A DNA stretch of 64,000 nt from Arthrobacter sp. M4 (GCF_020251205.1 NZ_JAIWYX010000006.1:1-64000); one strand, 5' to 3'; shown: positions 43,514-54,435, counted from the stretch's first letter. Program-made: numbers and translations. The notes: a model not told the origin generated them from the letters alone.

Positions 43514-44876
43514 GGACAAGATCCCGCACGCAGAAGCTGATGATCCAGCGCCCGCTGCGGCAGAAGGACCAGTGACACAGGAATCCGCGGAGGACGTCCA
43601 GGCCGCGGACGTCGCCCTCGATACCGCTGGCGGCGCCCACGCCCCTTCGGCGGTTCCCGTGTCTTCGCAGAGCGGCGACACCGGCCACCGTGAAGCCACC
43701 GTGTGGCAACAGATCGTGCACGGAAATGCCTTGGTCTCGGTCCTTGCCGTGTTGGTGGCCCTTGTGCTGGGCGGCATCCTGATAGCAAGCACTGACAGCA
43801 ACGTGGCCAAGACGGGAAGCTACTTCTTCGCAAGGCCAAGCGACTTCCTTTCGGCGCTGTGGAATGCGATGACACGCAGCTACGTCGCCCTGTTCCAAGG
43901 GTCCATTTTCAACCCACGCCAGGGCTTCCTGCCGTTCCTGGAAACCATGACCGTGGCTACCCCGCTGATCTGCGCCGCCCTGGGCGTCGCGCTGGCGTTC
44001 CGCGCGGGGCTCTTCAACATCGGTGCCCAGGGTCAGGTCATCATCAGCGCCACGCTTGCGGCGTACGCGGGCTTCACCTGGCATTTGCCGTTTGGGTTGC
44101 ACATCCTGGTTGTCCTCGTGATGGGTGTCCTGGGCGGTGCGGCGTGGGGTGCCATCGTGGGCATCCTGAAGGCCCGAACGGGAGCACACGAAGTGATCGT
44201 GACCATCATGCTCAACTACGTGGCGCTCTTCCTGCTCGACTATTTGCTCAACACTCCGGCGTTCCGGCGCCCGGGGGAGGCCAGCCCTATTTCCCCGCGG
44301 CTGGACGAGACCGCGGCCTATCCCGGAATCTTCCCCGACTCGAGGCTTCACCTGGGATTCCTCGTCGCTGTCGCCCTCTGCTATGGCGTGTGGTGGCTGC
44401 TGAACAGGTCCACGGTGGGCTTCGAATTCCGGGCCGTGGGCGCCAACCCCGCCGCTGCCCGGACCGCAGGCGTCAACGTTCCCCGAGCCACGATTGTGGT
44501 CATGGCCCTCGCCGGTGCTTTGGCGGGCTTCGGCGGAGTGGCCCAGGTAGCGGGTACCGAAAAGGTGCTCACCGGCGGGGTCGCGGCGCAGATCGGTTTT
44601 GATTCCATCACCGTTGCGCTGTTGGGTCGCAGCACCCCGTGGGGAACGTTCTTCGCGGGCCTGCTTTTCGGGGCATTCCGCGCCGGCGCAGTCCAAATGC
44701 AAATCCAGACCGGAACTCCCATTGACATCGTCCTTGTGGTGCAGTCCCTCATCGTGCTGTTCATCGCGGCGCCGCCGTTGATCAGGTCGATCTTCGGGCT
44801 AAACCCCGGTAAAAAGAAGAAAATCAAAGCTCCCCGGCGTGCCGCCGTCGCAACCACCACCGGAGGTGCCAAGTGA
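43503..44876 (+). CDS. Nucleoside ABC transporter permease, first subunit
   Basis: 457 residues from the ATG at 43503, with AAGGAG six bases upstream. A long acidic, Ala/Pro-rich N-terminus (about 75 residues) precedes eight or so membrane helices of the BPD_transp_2 family. FRAGLFNIGAQGQVIISATLAAY and VGANPAAARTAGVNVPR are family landmarks (NupP/YufP type). Overlaps both neighbours, so it is cotranscribed with the ATPase and second permease. Confidence 0.9.
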   Translation: MSTEDKIPHAEADDPAPAAAEGPVTQESAEDVQAADVALDTAGGAHAPSAVPVSSQSGDTGHREATVWQQIVHGNALVSVLAVLVALVLGGILIASTDSNVAKTGSYFFARPSDFLSALWNAMTRSYVALFQGSIFNPRQGFLPFLETMTVATPLICAALGVALAFRAGLFNIGAQGQVIISATLAAYAGFTWHLPFGLHILVVLVMGVLGGAAWGAIVGILKARTGAHEVIVTIMLNYVALFLLDYLLNTPAFRRPGEASPISPRLDETAAYPGIFPDSRLHLGFLVAVALCYGVWWLLNRSTVGFEFRAVGANPAAARTAGVNVPRATIVVMALAGALAGFGGVAQVAGTEKVLTGGVAAQIGFDSITVALLGRSTPWGTFFAGLLFGAFRAGAVQMQIQTGTPIDIVLVVQSLIVLFIAAPPLIRSIFGLNPGKKKKIKAPRRAAVATTTGGAK

Positions 44877-46168
44877 GTACCGCAACTACCGCCCCGGCAT
44901 CGGGGGCTGCCGCACGTACGACGGCGGGTGAGCGCCCGCCGCTGAAGGTTCCGGTTTCGCTGAGCGTCCTCGCGCTGGTGGCGCTGGTGTTCTTTGGGCT
45001 GCTGGGCCCGGGAAAGACAGCGGAGATGAAGGTCAGCGATCCAGGCGACGCCATTGTCCTGCCGTCGATCGCGATTCCCGGCCAGGTTGGCGGGATCGTC
45101 ATGGGCGTCTTGTTACTCGCGGCTGCCGCATATTCCGTCTACCTCTGGACCCAGGGCCGCCGTTCGCCGCGATGGCTGCCGATTGTCTTCGCGGTGGTGT
45201 TCGTCTTCTCGTTGCTGGTCTGGATCGTGGCTGGCGCGCGCCAGCCGTCCATTTCCCTGGCAGGGCTCATCGCCGGATCGGTGACGCTGGCGGTCCCCTT
45301 GGTATTCGGTTCGCTGTCCGGCGTGTTGTGCGAACGAGTGGGGGTGGTCAACATCGCCATCGAGGGCCAGCTCCTGGGCGGTGCATTCACAGCCGCGCTG
45401 GTGGCAACGGTGACCCGCAACGCCTACATCGGGCTGATCGCCGCGGCTGCCGCTGGGGCGACGGTCTCCATGGTGCTGGCGGTGTTCAGCATCAAGTACC
45501 TGGTCAACCAAATCATCGTGGGCGTGGTGCTCAACGTGCTGGTCTCCGGCCTGACCGGCTTCCTGTTCGGCACCATCATGGTGCCCAACAAGGCCCTGTT
45601 CAATACGCCGGGCCGCCTGGACATTATCCCGATCCCGCTCTTGGCGGACCTGCCGATCATTGGGCCGATCCTCTTCCGGCAGTCGGTGGCCGGCTACCTG
45701 ATGTACATTGCCGTGGCCGTGGTGTGGTTCGGGCTGTTCAAGACCAAGTGGGGACTTCGCGTCCGGGCAGTAGGCGAACACCCGCAGGCCGCCGACACGC
45801 TGGGCGTGAATGTCAACGCGACCCGATTCTGGAACGTGACGCTCGGCGGCGCGATCGCAGGCATCGGCGGAGCCATCTTCACCTTGGTGACCATCGACTC
45901 CTTCACGCAGGAAATCTCCGGCGGCCGTGGCTTTATCGCCCTGGCGGCCCTGATCTTCGGCAGATGGAATCCGATCGGGGCGTTCCTGGCATCGCTGCTT
46001 TTTGGCTTTGCCTATAACCTGCAGTCCATCCTGGGCATCATCGGCACCCCGGTGCCCAGCCAATTTATGGCCATGCTGCCCTATCTGGTGACTGTTTTCG
46101 CCGTCGCGGGCCTTGTGGGGCGGTCCCGGCCACCTGCGGCCAGCGGCATCCCGTACGTGAAGGGCTGA
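44873..46168 (+). CDS. Nucleoside ABC transporter permease, second subunit
   Basis: 431 residues. GTG start overlapping the previous stop as GTGA. About ten membrane helices; SGVLCERVGVVNIAIEGQLLGGAF and VGEHPQAADTLGVNVNATRFWN mark the NupQ/YufQ type. Two extra N-terminal helices precede the core. It pairs with the first permease to form the nucleoside channel. Confidence 0.9.
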   Translation: MSTATTAPASGAAARTTAGERPPLKVPVSLSVLALVALVFFGLLGPGKTAEMKVSDPGDAIVLPSIAIPGQVGGIVMGVLLLAAAAYSVYLWTQGRRSPRWLPIVFAVVFVFSLLVWIVAGARQPSISLAGLIAGSVTLAVPLVFGSLSGVLCERVGVVNIAIEGQLLGGAFTAALVATVTRNAYIGLIAAAAAGATVSMVLAVFSIKYLVNQIIVGVVLNVLVSGLTGFLFGTIMVPNKALFNTPGRLDIIPIPLLADLPIIGPILFRQSVAGYLMYIAVAVVWFGLFKTKWGLRVRAVGEHPQAADTLGVNVNATRFWNVTLGGAIAGIGGAIFTLVTIDSFTQEISGGRGFIALAALIFGRWNPIGAFLASLLFGFAYNLQSILGIIGTPVPSQFMAMLPYLVTVFAVAGLVGRSRPPAASGIPYVKG

Positions 46169-46170
46169 GC

Positions 46171-46608
46171 ATGACGAAACAGCCCAAGGTCGACTGGACC
46201 GCGTTGGAAAAGGCCGCCGTCCAGGCGATGAAAAGCGCCTATTCTCCGTACTCGAAGTTTCCGGTGGGGGCCGCGGCCCTCACCGAGGACGGCAGGATCA
46301 TTAGCGGGTGCAACGTGGAGAATGCCAGCTACGGGCTCACCCTTTGTGCCGAGTGCGCGCTGGTGGGCCAACTGCACCTGACCGGGGGCGGCAGGATCCG
46401 CGCCTTCTATTGCGTGGACGGCGACGGCGGTGTCCTGATGCCGTGCGGTCGCTGCCGCCAGCTCTTGTATGAATTCCGTGCTCCAGGCATGGAGCTCATG
46501 ACCACGCAGGGCATCAAGACCATGGACCAGGTGCTGCCTGACGCATTTGGTCCCGAGAATCTGGAGGAAGCTGGTGGCACAGTCCACAACAACCGCGGAA
46601 CCGTTTGA
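46171..46608 (+). CDS. cdd: Cytidine deaminase
   Basis: A 145-residue tetrameric-type enzyme converting cytidine or deoxycytidine to uridine or deoxyuridine. Zinc ligands are Cys59, Cys92 and Cys95, with catalytic Glu61 (LCAECALV, MPCGRCRQLL). Starts two bases after the second permease stop and overlaps deoA by 35 bases, so imported nucleosides are processed by products of the same operon. Confidence 0.94.
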   Translation: MTKQPKVDWTALEKAAVQAMKSAYSPYSKFPVGAAALTEDGRIISGCNVENASYGLTLCAECALVGQLHLTGGGRIRAFYCVDGDGGVLMPCGRCRQLLYEFRAPGMELMTTQGIKTMDQVLPDAFGPENLEEAGGTVHNNRGTV

Positions 46609-47896
46609 CGCCGTCGACATTATTCGCATCAAGCGGGACAGGGGCACCCTATCCCCTGAACAGATCGACTGGACCATCGACGCCTATACCCGGGGTGTCA
46701 TCGCCGATGAGCAGATGTCCGCCTTGAACATGGCAATCCTGCTTAATGGCATGGACCGTGCTGAAATCTCCCGCTGGACCGCCGCGATGATCGCCTCGGG
46801 CGAGCGGATGGACTTCTCTGCGCTGCGCACTCCCGACGGCGGCGTCAAGCCAACCAGCGACAAGCACTCCACCGGTGGGGTAGGGGACAAGATCACCCTG
46901 CCGCTGGCCCCGCTGGTTGCCGTCTTTGGCGTGGCAGTTCCCCAGCTTTCCGGCCGTGGACTCGGCCACACCGGTGGGACCCTGGACAAGCTCGAGTCAA
47001 TTCCGGGTTGGCAGGCCTCGCTCAGCAATGAGGCCATGATGGCCCAGCTCCAGGATGTTGGGGCCGTCATTTGCGCCGCCGGAGCAGGCCTCGCCCCTGC
47101 TGACAAGAAGCTTTACGCCCTTCGGGACGTGACGGGCACCGTGGAGGCGATTCCGCTGATTGCCTCCTCGATCATGAGCAAAAAGATTGCTGAAGGCACC
47201 GGGTCCTTGGTTCTGGACGTCAAGGTGGGATCCGGGGCGTTTATGAAGGATGAGGCCGGGGCCCGCGAACTTGCCGAGACGATGGTGGCCTTGGGGACGG
47301 ACGCCGGAGTCAAGACGGTCGCGCTGTTGACGAACATGAACACGCCACTAGGGCTAACCGCCGGGAACGCCATCGAGGTGGAGGAATCCCTGGAAGTGTT
47401 GGCGGGCGGTGGTCCGGAAGACGTCGTCGAGCTGACCGTTCGACTCGCGGAAGAAATGCTGGCCGCCGCGGGCGTCCACAACGCGGATCCTGCCTCTGCC
47501 CTAAAAGACGGCCGGGCCATGGACGTGTGGAACCGAATGATCAGAGCCCAAGGCGGCGACCCGACGGCACCCCTGCCTATGGCGCGGGAATCGGAAACTG
47601 TCTACGCCCCGGCGGACGGCGTGCTGGTAGAGCTGGATGCGCTGTCCGTTGGCGTGGCCGCGTGGCGCCTCGGTGCAGGCCGGGCCCGGAAAGAAGACGC
47701 GGTACAGGCGGGAGCCGGTGTGCGCCTCCACGCCAAGCCTGGCGCCGTAGTCCGAGCGGGCGAGCCGCTCATGACCCTCCTGACCGACACGCCGGAGAAA
47801 TTCCAACGAGCCAGGGAGGCCTTGGAGGGTTCGGTGGTGATCGCCCCGGACGGCTCAAGGCCGGGGCAGCAGCTCATTATTGACCGGATCGCCTAG
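46574..47896 (+). CDS. deoA: Thymidine/pyrimidine-nucleoside phosphorylase
   Basis: 440 residues from the GTG at 46574, which has GGAGG six bases upstream; this start overlaps cdd by 35 bases. It splits thymidine or (deoxy)uridine with phosphate to base and (deoxy)ribose-1-phosphate. The family signature is SGRGLGHTGGTLDKLESIPG, with KHSTGGVGDK for phosphate binding. Acts after cdd on imported pyrimidine nucleosides. Confidence 0.94.
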   Translation: MAQSTTTAEPFDAVDIIRIKRDRGTLSPEQIDWTIDAYTRGVIADEQMSALNMAILLNGMDRAEISRWTAAMIASGERMDFSALRTPDGGVKPTSDKHSTGGVGDKITLPLAPLVAVFGVAVPQLSGRGLGHTGGTLDKLESIPGWQASLSNEAMMAQLQDVGAVICAAGAGLAPADKKLYALRDVTGTVEAIPLIASSIMSKKIAEGTGSLVLDVKVGSGAFMKDEAGARELAETMVALGTDAGVKTVALLTNMNTPLGLTAGNAIEVEESLEVLAGGGPEDVVELTVRLAEEMLAAAGVHNADPASALKDGRAMDVWNRMIRAQGGDPTAPLPMARESETVYAPADGVLVELDALSVGVAAWRLGAGRARKEDAVQAGAGVRLHAKPGAVVRAGEPLMTLLTDTPEKFQRAREALEGSVVIAPDGSRPGQQLIIDRIA

Positions 47897-47938
47897 GCAT
47901 GCCGGGAACCATGCCACGCCGCCACACGTGAGGAAACC

Positions 47939-48577
47939 GTGCAGGCAATCAACGATTTCATCCTCGCAGCCGCCAGCCAGCCCTGGGTACTGCTGCTCGT
48001 GCTGGCATGCTGCCTCATCGACGGTTTCTTTCCGCCGATACCCAGCGAGTCAGTAGTGGTCGGCCTCGCGGCTGTCTCCGCGACGGCCGGCGTGCCCAAC
48101 GCCTGGGTGCTGATTCTGGTTGCCGCCATCGGGGCCTTCAGCGGCGATAACATCGCCTACCTGATAGGCAAGAAGATCGGAATCCACCGGTGGCGCTGGA
48201 TGCGGACCATGCGCATGCAGGTTGCCTTCCGCTGGGCGGGCCGGGAACTTCGACGTCGGGCTGCGTCACTGATCATGGTGGCAAGGTTCATCCCCGTCGG
48301 TCGCGTGGCGGTCAACCTCACGGCCGGCGCCACGCATTTCCACCATGTCGAGTTCATTGTCCTCACGTCGATGTCCGGATTGTTGTGGGCCGGGTACTCC
48401 GTGGCAATTGGGCTGTTTTTTGGACAGTGGTTCGAGCACAACCACCTGCTTGGGGCAGTGATCGCCATCGTCTGCGCGGTGATCCTGGGCATCATTGTGG
48501 ACCGCATCATCAACAAGGTCCGCGGTCCACTCCCTGCGGAGGAAAAGGACGCCACGCCTGACACACCGCTTCCCTGA
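47939..48577 (+). CDS. DedA family membrane protein, first of two
   Basis: 212 residues. GTG start with AGGA four bases upstream. DedA/SNARE-associated (VTT) domain: FFPPIPSESVVVGLAA near the start, the GDNIAYLIGKKIG segment and the ARFIPVGRVAVNLTAG motif with the conserved Arg. Members are small membrane proteins tied to lipid carrier recycling and membrane homeostasis. It lies 43 bases after deoA, with no functional link evident to nucleosides. Confidence 0.87.
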   Translation: MQAINDFILAAASQPWVLLLVLACCLIDGFFPPIPSESVVVGLAAVSATAGVPNAWVLILVAAIGAFSGDNIAYLIGKKIGIHRWRWMRTMRMQVAFRWAGRELRRRAASLIMVARFIPVGRVAVNLTAGATHFHHVEFIVLTSMSGLLWAGYSVAIGLFFGQWFEHNHLLGAVIAIVCAVILGIIVDRIINKVRGPLPAEEKDATPDTPLP

Positions 48578-48727
48578 ACCGCCCACTGAGCTCCGTGTGA
48601 GCCACGGCGTAGCGAACATGGCTCAGGCCATGGGACACTGGAGAGCGACTTACGTCACGTTTCACCGTGTCAAGTCAAAAATTGTTTATGTCAGCAGTCG
48701 CCCAAACCGTCAAGGAGCGCCACCCGC

Positions 48728-49456
48728 GTGGAGTTTATTAATGAGGCAGTGCTCCATGCAGCGGGCCAATGGTGGATATACCCGCTGCTTCTGGTCTTCT
48801 TTTTCGTAGACGGCTTCGCGATGGTGGTGCCCAGCGAGACCCTGATAGTGGCGCTCGCGGCATTCTCACGCCACAGCGGCGAACCCAATCTGTGGATCCT
48901 CGGTCTCACAGCCCTGATTGGCGCCATGGCAGGCGACAACATGGCCTACCTGCTGGGCCGGAAGATCGGCTTGGAGCGCTGGAAGTGGATGCGCAGGCCC
49001 AAGGTACGCAAAGTCTTCACTTGGGCGCGCTACGAACTCGAAAAGCGCGGCGCCGTGCTGATTTTTACCGCCCGCTACATCCCTTGGGGCCGCGTTGCAG
49101 TGAACTATGTGGCCGGCACCACCGGCTTCCCCCACCGGAAATTCTTCACGCTTGACGCCTTCGCCTGTGTCACCTGGGTTGGTTACTCCTTGGGCATCGG
49201 CCTCCTGGCCAGTTCCTTCCCGTGGCTGCACCACAACCCGCTCCTTAGCGCTGGAATCGCGGTAGTTTTCGCTGTGATCCTCGGCATCGTCATCGACCAC
49301 GTCCTGCGCTGGTGGCACAAGCGCCTGGGTCGGCACGATGTCGAATCCCTGGATGAAGTGGAACTGCCAGGCGACCACAAGCAACACATCGCCGCCAACC
49401 AGGATGCCAGCGTTGAAAATGGCGTCGTCGATCGGAGCGCTGTCCGCGGCCACTAG
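48728..49456 (+). CDS. DedA family membrane protein, second of two
   Basis: 242 residues. GTG start, AGGAG eleven bases upstream. Same architecture as its neighbour: DGFAMVVPSETLIVALAA, GDNMAYLLGRKIG and ARYIPWGRVAVNYVAG align with the first copy, so the pair arose by tandem duplication or ancient paralogy. A hydrophilic tail of about 35 residues ends the protein. A 150-base gap with no gene separates the two. Confidence 0.87.
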   Translation: MEFINEAVLHAAGQWWIYPLLLVFFFVDGFAMVVPSETLIVALAAFSRHSGEPNLWILGLTALIGAMAGDNMAYLLGRKIGLERWKWMRRPKVRKVFTWARYELEKRGAVLIFTARYIPWGRVAVNYVAGTTGFPHRKFFTLDAFACVTWVGYSLGIGLLASSFPWLHHNPLLSAGIAVVFAVILGIVIDHVLRWWHKRLGRHDVESLDEVELPGDHKQHIAANQDASVENGVVDRSAVRGH

Positions 49457-49497
49457 GCCGCGTCCCGCTCCGCTGGCTATCGCTGCTCGGCGCCCCC

Positions 49498-49503
49498 TAA
49501 AGT
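49498..49503 (+). promoter_or_regulatory. -10 element before add
   Basis: TAAAGT, six bases before the GTG at 49510, with no Shine-Dalgarno. Confidence 0.4.
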
Positions 49504-49509
49504 TGGATC

Positions 49510-50667
49510 GTGACTGAGCCCATTGTTGACGCCGCCCCTGCCATCGACTTCGACCTGAAGAGCCTTCCCAAGGTCTCCCTGCACGACCACTTGGACGGAG
49601 GTCTTCGGCCCGCCACAATCATCGAGCTGGCGGCCGCCGTTGGCCACACCTTGCCTTCCACGGACCCCGTGGCCCTGGGCGAGTGGTTCCGTGAGTCAGC
49701 CGACTCCGGATCCCTGGTCCGGTACTTGGAGACGTTTGACCACACCATTGCCGTGATGCAGACCAAGGATGGTCTGTTCCGCGTCGCCAAGGAGTTCGTT
49801 GAGGACCTGGCGGACGACGGCGTGGTATACGGAGAAGTTCGCTGGGCCCCGGAGCAGCACCTCCGAGCCGGCCTCACCCTGGACGAAGCAGTCGAAGCCG
49901 TCCAGGCCGGCCTCGAAGCAGGCACGGAGGCCGTCGAGGAAAGCGGCCGTCAGATCCAGGTGGGCCAGCTCATCACGGCGATGCGGCACGCGGACCGGAG
50001 CCAGGAAATCGCGGAGCTGGCCGTCCGCCACCGGCACAAGGGCGCTGTGGGCTTCGACATCGCAGGCGCCGAGGACGGTTTCCCGCCGTCGCGCTTCAAG
50101 GACGCCTTCACGTACCTCGCTGAGCAGAACTTCCCGGCAACGGTCCACGCCGGCGAGGCCGCCGGACTGGACAGCATCCAGTCAGCCCTGGTGGACGGCC
50201 GCGCCCTGCGGCTCGGCCATGGCGTCCGCATCGCGGAAGACATCACCGTGGACTTTGAGGAAGGCGATAACGCCGAAAGCTCCGAGTACGACGACGACGC
50301 GGCAGTCGGGATGGTGACCTTGGGCGAGCTTGCGGCCTGGGTCCGCGACCGGCACATCGCATTGGAGATCTGCCCCTCGTCAAACCTCCAGACCGGTGCG
50401 ATTGCAGGCTTTGGCGAGGGCATCGAGCACCACCCCGTGGACATGCTCTACCAGCTTGGCTTCAACGTAACCATCAACACGGACAACCGGCTGATGAGCG
50501 GCGTGACCCTCACTGACGAGTTCGAATTGCTGGTTGAGACCTTCGACTACGATCTGGACGACCTGCTGGAGCTCACGCTTAACGCTGCCGAGGCTTCATT
50601 CCTCCCGCTCGATGAGAGGGAAGCGCTAGTGGAGTACATCAACGACGCCTACGCGAATCTTGCCTGA
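49510..50667 (+). CDS. add: Adenosine deaminase
   Basis: A 385-residue enzyme that deaminates adenosine or deoxyadenosine to inosine or deoxyinosine. The zinc motif is SLHDHLDGGLRP (His25, His27), with VHAGEAAG and the late NTDNRLMSG containing the catalytic Asp region. GTG start, leaderless-type signal. It extends the salvage cluster to purine nucleosides. An insertion of acidic residues (EEGDNAESSEYDDDA) lies before the last third. Confidence 0.92.
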   Translation: MTEPIVDAAPAIDFDLKSLPKVSLHDHLDGGLRPATIIELAAAVGHTLPSTDPVALGEWFRESADSGSLVRYLETFDHTIAVMQTKDGLFRVAKEFVEDLADDGVVYGEVRWAPEQHLRAGLTLDEAVEAVQAGLEAGTEAVEESGRQIQVGQLITAMRHADRSQEIAELAVRHRHKGAVGFDIAGAEDGFPPSRFKDAFTYLAEQNFPATVHAGEAAGLDSIQSALVDGRALRLGHGVRIAEDITVDFEEGDNAESSEYDDDAAVGMVTLGELAAWVRDRHIALEICPSSNLQTGAIAGFGEGIEHHPVDMLYQLGFNVTINTDNRLMSGVTLTDEFELLVETFDYDLDDLLELTLNAAEASFLPLDEREALVEYINDAYANLA

Positions 50668-51358
50668 GCAGCACGCTGCCGACCGCTCTGCAGGCTCACC
50701 CGCCGCGGCGATCACCCAACTGCTCGGAGTGATCGCCGCGCTGCGGCAACACTGTCCCTGGATGGGAGCACTCACCCACGAATCGCTGGTGGAGTACCTG
50801 ATCGAAGAAGCCTACGAAGTGGTCGAGTCCATTGAGGCAGGCAGCGAGGAAGAACTCCGCGGCGAATTGGGCGATGTGCTGCTCCAGGTAGTGCTGCATG
50901 CCCGGCTTGCGGAGGAACACGGCCGCTTCGACTTCGCCGACGTGGCTGAAGCCATTACGCGCAAGATGATCCGCCGCAACCCCCATGTCTTCCGGCCGGA
51001 CGGCACCCTGCAGGACTCCTTCCCCGCCACGATTGAAGAAATCGAACGGACGTGGGACTCCATCAAGAACACTGAGCGTGCCGGGGGACGGAGTGCCCTT
51101 GACGGCATCCCCGACAACCTGCCTGCGCTGGCCCGGGCACAAAAGACGCTGGACCGCGCCGCACGCGCCGGTTTGGAGCTGCCCGAAACCCAGCGGGCCG
51201 GCGTCGTCCCTGCTGCTGTGGACGCCGCCACGGAAGCCGAGCTCGGCGCTTTGCTGTTCGCCGTCGTCGCTCAGGCCCGGAGCCGCGGCCTCGACGCCGA
51301 ACGCGCGCTCCGCGGCGCTGTGCGGGAGTACCAGCGACGCGCCGGGGGAACTTCATGA
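50660..51358 (+). CDS. mazG: MazG nucleoside triphosphate pyrophosphohydrolase
   Basis: 232 residues. The MazG metal motif is EEAYEVVESIEAG followed by ELGDVLLQVVLHA (ExxE..ExxD), with CPWMGALTHESL upstream in place of the usual CPWD. It hydrolyses (deoxy)NTPs, possibly aberrant ones, to monophosphates. TTG start overlapping the add stop by eight bases; a later start is possible. C-terminal half as in single-domain actinobacterial MazG. Confidence 0.88.
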   Translation: MPEQHAADRSAGSPAAAITQLLGVIAALRQHCPWMGALTHESLVEYLIEEAYEVVESIEAGSEEELRGELGDVLLQVVLHARLAEEHGRFDFADVAEAITRKMIRRNPHVFRPDGTLQDSFPATIEEIERTWDSIKNTERAGGRSALDGIPDNLPALARAQKTLDRAARAGLELPETQRAGVVPAAVDAATEAELGALLFAVVAQARSRGLDAERALRGAVREYQRRAGGTS

Positions 51359-51442
51359 CGTGAGGCTCCCGAAGCCGTTCCGTAACGTGTACCACTCTCG
51401 ACTAGGCTAATAGCGACGAGGACGTCCAGATTTTCCCTCTAG

Positions 51443-52759
<1,317 letters not shown>

Positions 52760-52777
52760 TATCCGGGTAAACAGCTG

Positions 52778-52813
52778 ACCGGTGGCTATGGTGGAAAGAC
52801 CATAGCCACCGGT
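52778..52813 (+). terminator. Intrinsic terminator after eno
   Basis: A perfect 15-bp stem (52778-52792 with 52799-52813), six-base loop, then TCTGTTT. Confidence 0.85.
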
Positions 52814-52924
52814 TCTGTTTAAGCGCGGCACCCTGGAAACCTTCCGGTGGGTGCTGCTAGCAGGCCGGATCACCGAGTACCAGCAGCAACCCGCCAGGCA
52901 AACACCGGGCATTACAGGAGTGTC

Positions 52925-53671
52925 ATGGCCACCCGTCGACCCAAGGTACCCAGAGCCAACCCGACAGGTGCCAAGCCGTCCGGGCAGGCATCAAGGTCCG
53001 ATGGCGATGTTATCCGGGCCGACTTTGGCGGCTCCGCCCAAGGCCCATCCCACAGCAGCGGCTCATCCCAGAGCAGCGGCGCCCGCAGCGTGGGTTCTTC
53101 CGGCACGGCTGGGCGAACTTCGTCCCGGACCACGTACCGCACCAAGGACCACGTCGCAGCAGGACAGTCGTCGGGCGCAAAGTCAGCGGCAGGGACCACC
53201 ACGGGGCCTGGCGGCAAGGGGAAGCCTGCCGGGCGCACTTCTGGCGCATCCGCGGGAGCCGATCCGGACGCCCAGGCGCCTGTTCCGGCCAGGGCTTTTT
53301 CAGGAAGGTTGTTGGCTTTGGGCGTCGTCATGATCGCCATCACCATCATGCTGGCCCCCACGGTGAAGATTTTCTTTGAAAAGCGGTCGGAAATATCCGC
53401 GCTTGAGAACGAGATCGCAGCCAAAAAGGCCGAGCAGGAGAACCTCAAAAAGCAGGTGTCGCGCTGGCAGGACCCCAGCTACGTGAAACAGCAGGCTCGC
53501 GACCGCATTAACATGGTTATGCCGGGTGAAACGGGCTACTGGGTGTTTGGCGGAGGAATTCCGTCCGGCACAACGGAATCCAGCACCGGCACAGGAGCCT
53601 CCGGAAGCCCGGCAAACCTGCCGTGGGTGGACGCCCTGTGGGAGTCGATTCGACGCTCGGCAACCGACTGA
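52925..53671 (+). CDS. FtsB/DivIC family septum formation initiator
   Basis: 248 residues from the ATG at 52925, with AGGAG four bases upstream. A long disordered, Ser/Gly/Ala-rich cytoplasmic N-terminus (about 130 residues) precedes one membrane helix (LLALGVVMIAITIMLAPTV). A coiled coil follows (KRSEISALENEIAAKKAEQENLKKQVSRW) and the conserved DPSYVKQQARDRINMVMPGE. It links division proteins at the septum. The long N-terminus is usual for actinobacteria. Confidence 0.88.
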   Translation: MATRRPKVPRANPTGAKPSGQASRSDGDVIRADFGGSAQGPSHSSGSSQSSGARSVGSSGTAGRTSSRTTYRTKDHVAAGQSSGAKSAAGTTTGPGGKGKPAGRTSGASAGADPDAQAPVPARAFSGRLLALGVVMIAITIMLAPTVKIFFEKRSEISALENEIAAKKAEQENLKKQVSRWQDPSYVKQQARDRINMVMPGETGYWVFGGGIPSGTTESSTGTGASGSPANLPWVDALWESIRRSATD

Positions 53672-53733
53672 CAAAATCGCGGTGCCCGCCGCCGTTGCGC
53701 CCGTCCCGGCGCAGCTATCCAGGGCAGGAAGGG

Positions 53734-54435
53734 GTGGCAGCGCCAGTGGCAGACAACACTGCAGGCACGCCGCAGCAGACACGACGGCCATCAGCCCACG
53801 ACCTTGAGGTCCTCAGCCGCCAGTTGGGCCGCCCGGTGCGTGACGTCGTCGAAATCCCGGCGCGGTGTGTATGCGGCAACCCCCTGGTGGCGGCTACCGC
53901 TCCGAGGCTGAGCACCGGTACGCCCTTCCCCACGACCTTCTACCTGACCCACCCGGTCATTACCTCCGCCGTTTCCAGGCTGGAGGCCGCGGGCCTCATG
54001 AACGACATGAATGACCGCCTGGCCGACGATGAATCACTTGCCGCGGCATATCGTGGCGCGCATGATGCCTACCTGGCCGCCCGCAAAGAAATCGGGCAGC
54101 GGGCCGGAACCGGAGACGTTCCAGAGATCGACGGCGTCTCCGCCGGCGGTATGCCCACCCGCGTCAAGTGCCTGCACGTCCTGGTTGGACAATCCCTCGC
54201 AGCCGGTCCCGGGGTAAATCCGCTCGGCGACGAAGCGCTGGAGGCCATCAAGGAGTGGTGGACCAAGGACCGTTGCTACTGTGACGGCGCCTGGGACACA
54301 ACGGGAGAGGCACCGTCCAAGGACCTAAGCCGGCACGGACCCCAGGGGCTCCCGGAACTCGTCGGAAGGCCGGCACCGGTTCGCCGTTCAGCAGCCGACG
54401 AAGCATCAGCAAGCAACCTGGGGGAGGACCAATGA
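53734..54435 (+). CDS. DUF501 family protein
   Basis: About 233 residues from the GTG at 53734, with AGGA four bases upstream; a GTG at 53746 is also possible. The DUF501 core starts DLEVLSRQLGRPVRDVVEIPARCVCGNPLV, with a Cys pair, and includes PTRVKCLHVLVGQSLA and a late CYCDG. The four Cys suggest a metal site. Function unknown. It sits between the division protein and ppx genes, an order common in actinobacteria; its stop overlaps ppx as ATGA. Confidence 0.85.
   Translation: MAAPVADNTAGTPQQTRRPSAHDLEVLSRQLGRPVRDVVEIPARCVCGNPLVAATAPRLSTGTPFPTTFYLTHPVITSAVSRLEAAGLMNDMNDRLADDESLAAAYRGAHDAYLAARKEIGQRAGTGDVPEIDGVSAGGMPTRVKCLHVLVGQSLAAGPGVNPLGDEALEAIKEWWTKDRCYCDGAWDTTGEAPSKDLSRHGPQGLPELVGRPAPVRRSAADEASASNLGEDQ

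Noticed and set aside
43467..44702. 411-codon minus-strand frame opposite the first nucleoside permease
   Set aside because: Arg/Gly/His-rich composition typical of antisense frames in high-GC DNA; the sense strand encodes a clear permease.
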